A program made the translations under genes and the position numbers. Source: JAISGQ01 sp045604155 (lineage in GTDB: Bacteria; Bacillota; Clostridia; Oscillospirales; Acutalibacteraceae). From it: DNA of 19,060 nt. Numbering within the stretch: the first letter of the stretch is position 1; every line of letters starts with the position of its first letter. The notes under the pieces are model-generated. The model did no database searches and was not told the DNA's origin. It saw nothing but the letters and a program-made list of their open reading frames with translations. Where the stretch lies: positions 1 to 19,060 of the forward strand of contig JAZUNN010000053.1 in assembly GCA_045604155.1 (NCBI GenBank), in the 5' to 3' direction. Positions 15,486-19,060 of this stretch are shown piece after piece.

Positions 15486-15513
15486 TTGAAATGCATTCAA
15501 AAACTGATATAAT
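15486..15513 (+). promoter_or_regulatory. Promoter of the M23 peptidase gene
   Basis: TTGAAA (15486-15491), 16 bases, TATAAT (15508-15513), with TGA before the -10 box (extended -10). Transcription should start near 15520, directly in front of an inverted repeat. Confidence 0.75.
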
Positions 15514-15525
15514 CAATGTCAGAGG

Positions 15526-15543
15526 GGTTACAAAATTGTAACC
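15526..15543 (+). promoter_or_regulatory. Inverted repeat at the 5' end of the M23 transcript
   Basis: GGTTACAA and TTGTAACC, separated by two bases, begin a few bases after the predicted transcription start. As RNA it would form a 5'-terminal stem-loop of 7-9 bp. As DNA it could be an operator at +5 to +25. There is no T run, so it is not a terminator. Confidence 0.55.
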
Positions 15544-15577
15544 TCCCAACCTAAAAAACAGAGAGGAGCTTTAACGC

Positions 15578-17356
15578 ATGATAAACCTCCTGAACGGAGC
15601 AGCCGCTGCTATCGGCTCGATGTTTTCAAGGAAGTCAATGCATGGGCTCGACGAATCGGGCACACCCCGAAAAAGCTTTTTCATGTGGCTTTACCGCATC
15701 TGCATACTTTACGGTCTGCAGATACAGCGAAAGTTCAACATGGTCATCAGAAAAACAAAGAAGCTGCTCAGACCCTGCGGAAAATTTATTGCAGCAAAAT
15801 ATGAGGCAGCTGTGGTTAAGCCCGTGCAAACCACAAAAACCACCTTTTCGGAAATCAGCGAAGAATTCAGGACTGCAAAACCCAGAGTTGAGGCCGCTCG
15901 CAAGGAAGGCGTAATTTCTGCTGCAAAAGCAGGTGTGGGTGTTGCCGCAAGTTCGGCTGTTAAACATCGTTCTTTTCTGGCAAGTGTTTTCAACATAATT
16001 CTTCCCGTTATCTGTGCTGTAATTCTTTTCGCAACCGTCAGCACCGTGTTCAGCAGGAATTATGCTCTTGCTGTTGAGTGCGGCGGCGAAACAGTCGGAT
16101 ACATATCCAACGAGAGCACCTTCACAGAAGCTTCTCAGCTTGTCAGCTCGGAACTTCTCAGCACAAGCCCCGAAATTGAAAAAAGCTTCAAGCCCACATA
16201 CAGACTGGCTTCCGTGAACCCTTCCGATATGAAGAATTCAACTCAGCTGGCTGAAAGTATGCTCTACGGCAACACCGATATCGAAGAAGCCTACGGTCTT
16301 TTTATTGACGGCGAGCTTATCGGTGCTATCCGAAGCGAGGGCGATCTGAGTTTTATACTCGATGAATTCACCCAGAGCTTCAACTCAAACACTCAGAAAG
16401 GCACTCTGAGCTTTGTTCAGAATGTGGAAACAAAAAGCGGACTTTTCGCCTCCAAGGATGTCATTTCTTCAAATGAGCTGAAAGAGGCTATCCGAGGCAC
16501 AAAACTGGTAACCAAGTCCCACAAGGTAAAAACAAGCAGTACAGTTTCAAAGATTCTGTCATATTACGACATGACAGAAGAACGTTTCTACGAGCTCAAT
16601 CCCGCTGTAAAGGAAACCGGTCTTATTGCCGGAGAAAAAGTTACGGTTGAATCTGAAGAGCCTGTTCTCGAAGTCAAGTGCGTGGTTGTTCGCCAGTACA
16701 CTGTAAGTGTTGCGTTCAAATCTGTCACCGTCAAGGATTCCACCAAGTATACTGATTACAGTAAAGTCAAAACCAAAGGTCAGAAGGGTACCAACAAGAT
16801 AACTGAAGAAATAATCTACGTCGGCGGTGTTGAACAGAGCCGTGTGGTTATTGACACTGAAGTTCTCAAGGCACCTATTGATGAGGTCCGTGTTGTCGGT
16901 ACAAAGAAACGTATTGTTTCTTCCGGCGGTGGTTCATCAGGCGGCGGCTCTTCCGGCGGCGGAGGCAGGACTCCTACAGGAATGTTTACGTGGCCTGTTC
17001 CCGGTGTAAAGCACGTTTCATCCTACTACGGAATGCGCTGGGGCAAGCTGCACAAGGGTATTGATATCTCTCAGGGCGGTGTTTACGGCAAAACCGTTGT
17101 CGCCGCTGCAGGCGGTAAGGTCACCCGTGCAGGCTGGTTCTCAAGTTACGGTTACTGTATTGATATTCAGCACAGCAACGGTTATCTGACAAGATATGCT
17201 CACCTCAGCAAGATCAACGTCAGGGTTGGTCAGAGTGTTTCAAAGGGTCAGGCAATAGGCAAGGTCGGTAACAGCGGCAACTCAACCGGACCGCACCTGC
17301 ATTTTGAGATACGACTCAACGGCAACACCAAAAACCCCATGAATTACTACAGATAA
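15578..17356 (+). CDS. Membrane-anchored M23 peptidoglycan endopeptidase with LysM-like and G5 domains
   Basis: 592 residues. A long basic cytoplasmic segment (1-130) precedes one membrane helix (about 134-158). The outside part has a region without recognised motifs (160-310), a LysM-like segment (about 314-357), a G5 domain (about 364-443, ending VRVVGTK), a Gly/Ser linker (449-463) and a C-terminal M23 LytM-type domain (470-592). The active site is complete: HKGID (H492, D496), YAHLS (H542) and HLH (H573, H575). It should cut peptide cross-bridges while held at the membrane, with LysM and G5 as wall-binding parts. The ATG at 15578 has GAGGAG nine bases upstream. murA follows after 256 bases. 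Confidence 0.92.
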   Translation: MINLLNGAAAAIGSMFSRKSMHGLDESGTPRKSFFMWLYRICILYGLQIQRKFNMVIRKTKKLLRPCGKFIAAKYEAAVVKPVQTTKTTFSEISEEFRTAKPRVEAARKEGVISAAKAGVGVAASSAVKHRSFLASVFNIILPVICAVILFATVSTVFSRNYALAVECGGETVGYISNESTFTEASQLVSSELLSTSPEIEKSFKPTYRLASVNPSDMKNSTQLAESMLYGNTDIEEAYGLFIDGELIGAIRSEGDLSFILDEFTQSFNSNTQKGTLSFVQNVETKSGLFASKDVISSNELKEAIRGTKLVTKSHKVKTSSTVSKILSYYDMTEERFYELNPAVKETGLIAGEKVTVESEEPVLEVKCVVVRQYTVSVAFKSVTVKDSTKYTDYSKVKTKGQKGTNKITEEIIYVGGVEQSRVVIDTEVLKAPIDEVRVVGTKKRIVSSGGGSSGGGSSGGGGRTPTGMFTWPVPGVKHVSSYYGMRWGKLHKGIDISQGGVYGKTVVAAAGGKVTRAGWFSSYGYCIDIQHSNGYLTRYAHLSKINVRVGQSVSKGQAIGKVGNSGNSTGPHLHFEIRLNGNTKNPMNYYR

Positions 17357-17370
17357 TTCCCATCAGACGT

Positions 17371-17385
17371 ATTTGCAATGCAAAT
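17371..17385. repeat. Short perfect inverted repeat after the M23 gene
   Basis: ATTTGCA and TGCAAAT flank a single base, 14 bases after the stop codon. The downstream sequence is AT-rich but has no compact T run, so it is at best a weak terminator. Confidence 0.4.
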
Positions 17386-17410
17386 TCGGCTGTATTATTT
17401 TCTTTCTATA

Positions 17411-17427
17411 TGTAAACAATTTGTAAA
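17411..17427 (+). promoter_or_regulatory. TGTAAA-N5-TGTAAA direct repeat, WalR-like site
   Basis: Two identical TGTAAA half-sites five bases apart match the published WalR/YycF consensus TGTWAH-N5-TGTWAH exactly. The site lies about 60 bases upstream of the murA -10 box and just after a cell-wall hydrolase gene. Binding is inference; no WalR gene is in the window, and the short motif can arise by chance in AT-rich DNA. Confidence 0.45.
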
Positions 17428-17463
17428 GTCGGCATTAATAACGCCCTAAAACCAAAAATGTAC

Positions 17464-17492
17464 TTTTCATTTTGCAAATTTAGTGTTATAAT
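17464..17492 (+). promoter_or_regulatory. Promoter of murA
   Basis: TATAAT (17487-17492) with TGT before it (extended -10) and a weak -35 box TTTTCA (17464-17469) at 17 bases. The predicted leader is about 114 bases long. A TGTGG / CCACA / TGTGG set at 17497-17524 straddles the transcription start. Confidence 0.65.
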
Positions 17493-17594
17493 TCTTTGTG
17501 GCTATCTATACCCACAATATGTGGCGGTTCATTCAATTTAACACTTTACTTTGATTAATCCCTATTTAAATGTTCAACATATATACAACGATAC

Positions 17595-17601
17595 AGAGGA
17601 G
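17595..17601 (+). promoter_or_regulatory. Ribosome site deciding the murA start
   Basis: AGAGGAG ends in the G of a GTG at 17601, so that GTG cannot be the start. The next in-frame start is TTG at 17613, 11 bases downstream. Confidence 0.7.
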
Positions 17602-17612
17602 TGCACTTTCCA

Positions 17613-18875
17613 TTGGATAAATTCGTAATCAACGGACCGACCCGTCTGCAGGGCAGCATTACGGTCGGCGGTGCAAAAAATGCGGCTGTTGCCATTATTC
17701 CGGCTACTATTCTTGCCGGCGACGTCTGCCGTATAGAAAATCTTCCCGACATCAGCGATGTTAACGTTCTTTCCGAGATACTCAAAAGCCTCGGTGCTGT
17801 GGTTTCAAGACCTGAGCCTTCTGTTCTTGAAATTGACCCCAGACCGATAAATACTCATATTGCAGACCACGAAATGGTAAAGAAGATGCGTGCGTCCTAT
17901 TATCTCTACGGCGCCCTTCTCGGCCGTTACTGCAAGGCTAAGGTTCCTCTGCCCGGCGGCTGCTATTTCGGTGTACGTCCCATTGACCAGCATCTCAAGG
18001 GCTTTGAGGCTCTTGGTGCAAGCTTCAATGTTGAGGACGGAATGGTTGAGCTTCAGGCTGAAAAGCTTGTGGGCAGCAGAATATATCTCGACATCGTTTC
18101 TGTCGGCGCTACCATCAACATCATGCTCGCTGCCGTAAAGGCAGAGGGTCTTACCATAATCGAAAATGCTGCAAGAGAGCCTCATATCGTTGACCTCGCC
18201 AACTTCCTTAACTCCCTCGGTGCTGATATTCTCGGTGCAGGTACCGGCACTATCAAGATCAGAGGGGTTCAGCAGCTGGGCGGTTCAACCTACTATGTCA
18301 TCCCCGATCAGATCGAGGCAGGAACATATATGGTTGCTGCCGCAGCTACAGGTGGCGATCTTACTATCGACAACGTTACTCCCAAGCATCTTGAAACCAT
18401 TACAGCTAAGCTTATCAGCATGGGCTGCAAGGTTGAGGAGTTTGACGATGCTGTAAGAGTTACCAGGGACAAGCCTCTGGCAAGATGCAATGTCAAGACC
18501 ATGCCACATCCCGGTTTTCCCACCGACATGCAGCCTCAGATTGGCGTACTTATGGCTCTTGCCGACGGCGTCAGCATCCTTACTGAGGGTGTATGGGATA
18601 ACCGTTTCCAGTATGTTGACGAGCTTCGTAAAATGGGTGCTCAGGTCAATGTAGACGGCAAGGTCGCTATCTATGACGGTGTTAAGGAGCTTCACGGTGC
18701 GCCCGTAAAGGCTACCGACCTTCGCGGCGGTGCAGCAATGGTAATTGCTGCTATGGCTGCAGAAGGAACTACCACCATCGGTGATATCTATCACATTGAA
18801 CGTGGTTATGAAAACATGATAGACAAGCTTTCAAAATGCGGTGCGCAGATTGAAAGAAAATCTTTCCCTGATTGA
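17613..18875 (+). CDS. murA: UDP-N-acetylglucosamine 1-carboxyvinyltransferase (MurA)
   Basis: 420 residues. Catalyses the first committed step of peptidoglycan synthesis, adding enolpyruvate from PEP to UDP-GlcNAc in the cytoplasm. The K-N pair is in AKNAA (K22, N23). The catalytic cysteine is C117 in GGCYFGVRP, so fosfomycin can be expected to react. The aspartate D305 in FPTDMQ is present. The usual SVGATEN motif reads SVGATIN (residues 163-169), a variant I associate with one Clostridia MurA lineage. The start codon is TTG at 17613, and the protein then begins MDKFVINGP, as in other MurA proteins. It has its own promoter after the M23 gene and two terminators. Confidence 0.96.
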   Translation: MDKFVINGPTRLQGSITVGGAKNAAVAIIPATILAGDVCRIENLPDISDVNVLSEILKSLGAVVSRPEPSVLEIDPRPINTHIADHEMVKKMRASYYLYGALLGRYCKAKVPLPGGCYFGVRPIDQHLKGFEALGASFNVEDGMVELQAEKLVGSRIYLDIVSVGATINIMLAAVKAEGLTIIENAAREPHIVDLANFLNSLGADILGAGTGTIKIRGVQQLGGSTYYVIPDQIEAGTYMVAAAATGGDLTIDNVTPKHLETITAKLISMGCKVEEFDDAVRVTRDKPLARCNVKTMPHPGFPTDMQPQIGVLMALADGVSILTEGVWDNRFQYVDELRKMGAQVNVDGKVAIYDGVKELHGAPVKATDLRGGAAMVIAAMAAEGTTTIGDIYHIERGYENMIDKLSKCGAQIERKSFPD

Positions 18876-18883
18876 TAAAATAA

Positions 18884-18911
18884 AGCTCTGTCGAAAACGG
18901 CAGAGCTTTTT
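18884..18911 (+). terminator. Terminator of murA, first
   Basis: A 10-bp stem with one G-T pair (18884-18893 with 18898-18907), an AAAA loop and five T residues. It lies eight bases after the stop codon. Confidence 0.85.
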
Positions 18912-18934
18912 ATTTGCTTAAAAAAAATAAATAT

Positions 18935-18958
18935 CCCCCGGTAAAACCGGGGGTTTTT
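18935..18958 (+). terminator. Terminator of murA, second
   Basis: CCCCCGGT (18935-18942) pairs with ACCGGGGG (18946-18953) around AAA, followed by five T residues. The A-rich sequence on its left gives a T-rich run on the minus strand, so it may also stop transcription coming from beyond the right edge. Confidence 0.8.
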
Positions 18959-19060
18959 CACATGCGGGCGAAGCCCTCTATTCCTCGCGGAACGCGTTAA
19001 CGCGTAATTACGGTCTGCCAGCCGCGTAAGTTTACTTGCGTTTCTTAAATGTATCTACTC
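18959..19060. repeat. Non-coding end region with inverted repeats
   Basis: No gene is seen. It contains a GGGC-GAA-GCCC mini-hairpin (18966-18976), a perfect 14-bp palindrome ACGCGTTAACGCGT (18992-19005), and a 6-bp hairpin (19025-19030 with 19035-19040) followed by TTTCTT. It looks like intergenic repeat DNA and continues beyond the window. Confidence 0.5.

Noticed and set aside
17497..17516. Attenuator hairpin upstream of murA
   Set aside because: The first arm is probably only partly transcribed, the stem is 5 bp, and no T run follows.
37..19020. CGGTCTGCCA at both ends of the window (inverted at 37-46, direct at 19011-19020)
   Set aside because: Hundreds of 10-base matches are expected by chance within 19 kb on both strands; not evidence of element ends.

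Overview
The window looks like chromosomal DNA of an anaerobic, low-to-mid G+C Firmicute, most likely a Ruminococcus-type Clostridia (Oscillospiraceae). This is inference from strong GGAGG ribosome sites, TTGACA/TATAAT promoters often with an extended -10, a V-type rather than F-type ATPase, a YesN-like regulator, and intergenic hairpin repeats of a kind common in that group. No phage, IS, CRISPR, tRNA or rRNA gene is visible.

Left part (1-4383): a minus-strand gene for a large secreted protein with Trp-rich, carbohydrate-binding-like modules (191-2203) has its own terminator. A 602-base AT-rich region separates it from a divergent AraC-type response regulator (2806-4347) whose receiver domain has lost key residues. 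At the extreme left edge a minus-strand gene probably begins just outside the window. Its ribosome site lies inside a perfect 12-bp inverted repeat.

Positions 4384-5569: inorganic pyrophosphatase (minus) and a small P-loop kinase-like protein (plus) diverge from a shared region with a strong ppa promoter.

Positions 5703-14692 (minus): a complete V-type ATPase operon, transcribed right to left in the order F(G/H-like)-I-K-E-C-G(F)-A-B-D. This is the Enterococcus hirae ntp order without ntpH and ntpJ. Stop/start overlaps couple I-K and A-B. The rotor-ring subunit keeps all the Na+ ligands known from E. hirae NtpK, so a Na+ pump (or Na+-driven ATP synthase) is predicted, and it carries an unusual 43-residue tail. 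ntpD is flanked on both sides by related hairpin-rich repeats, each starting right after a stop codon.

Right part (14948-18875, plus): luxS (divergent from the ATPase operon), a membrane-anchored M23 peptidoglycan hydrolase with LysM-like and G5 domains, and murA. A direct repeat matching the WalR consensus lies between the last two. Two tandem terminators follow murA, then non-coding inverted repeats to the window end.

Together the genes cover ion-motive energy, phosphate recycling, the methyl cycle/AI-2, and peptidoglycan synthesis and remodelling. The best candidates for undescribed biology are the paired structured repeats around ntpD, the ribosome-site-masking stem at the left edge, the NtpK tail, and the secreted modular protein with its divergent pseudo-receiver regulator.
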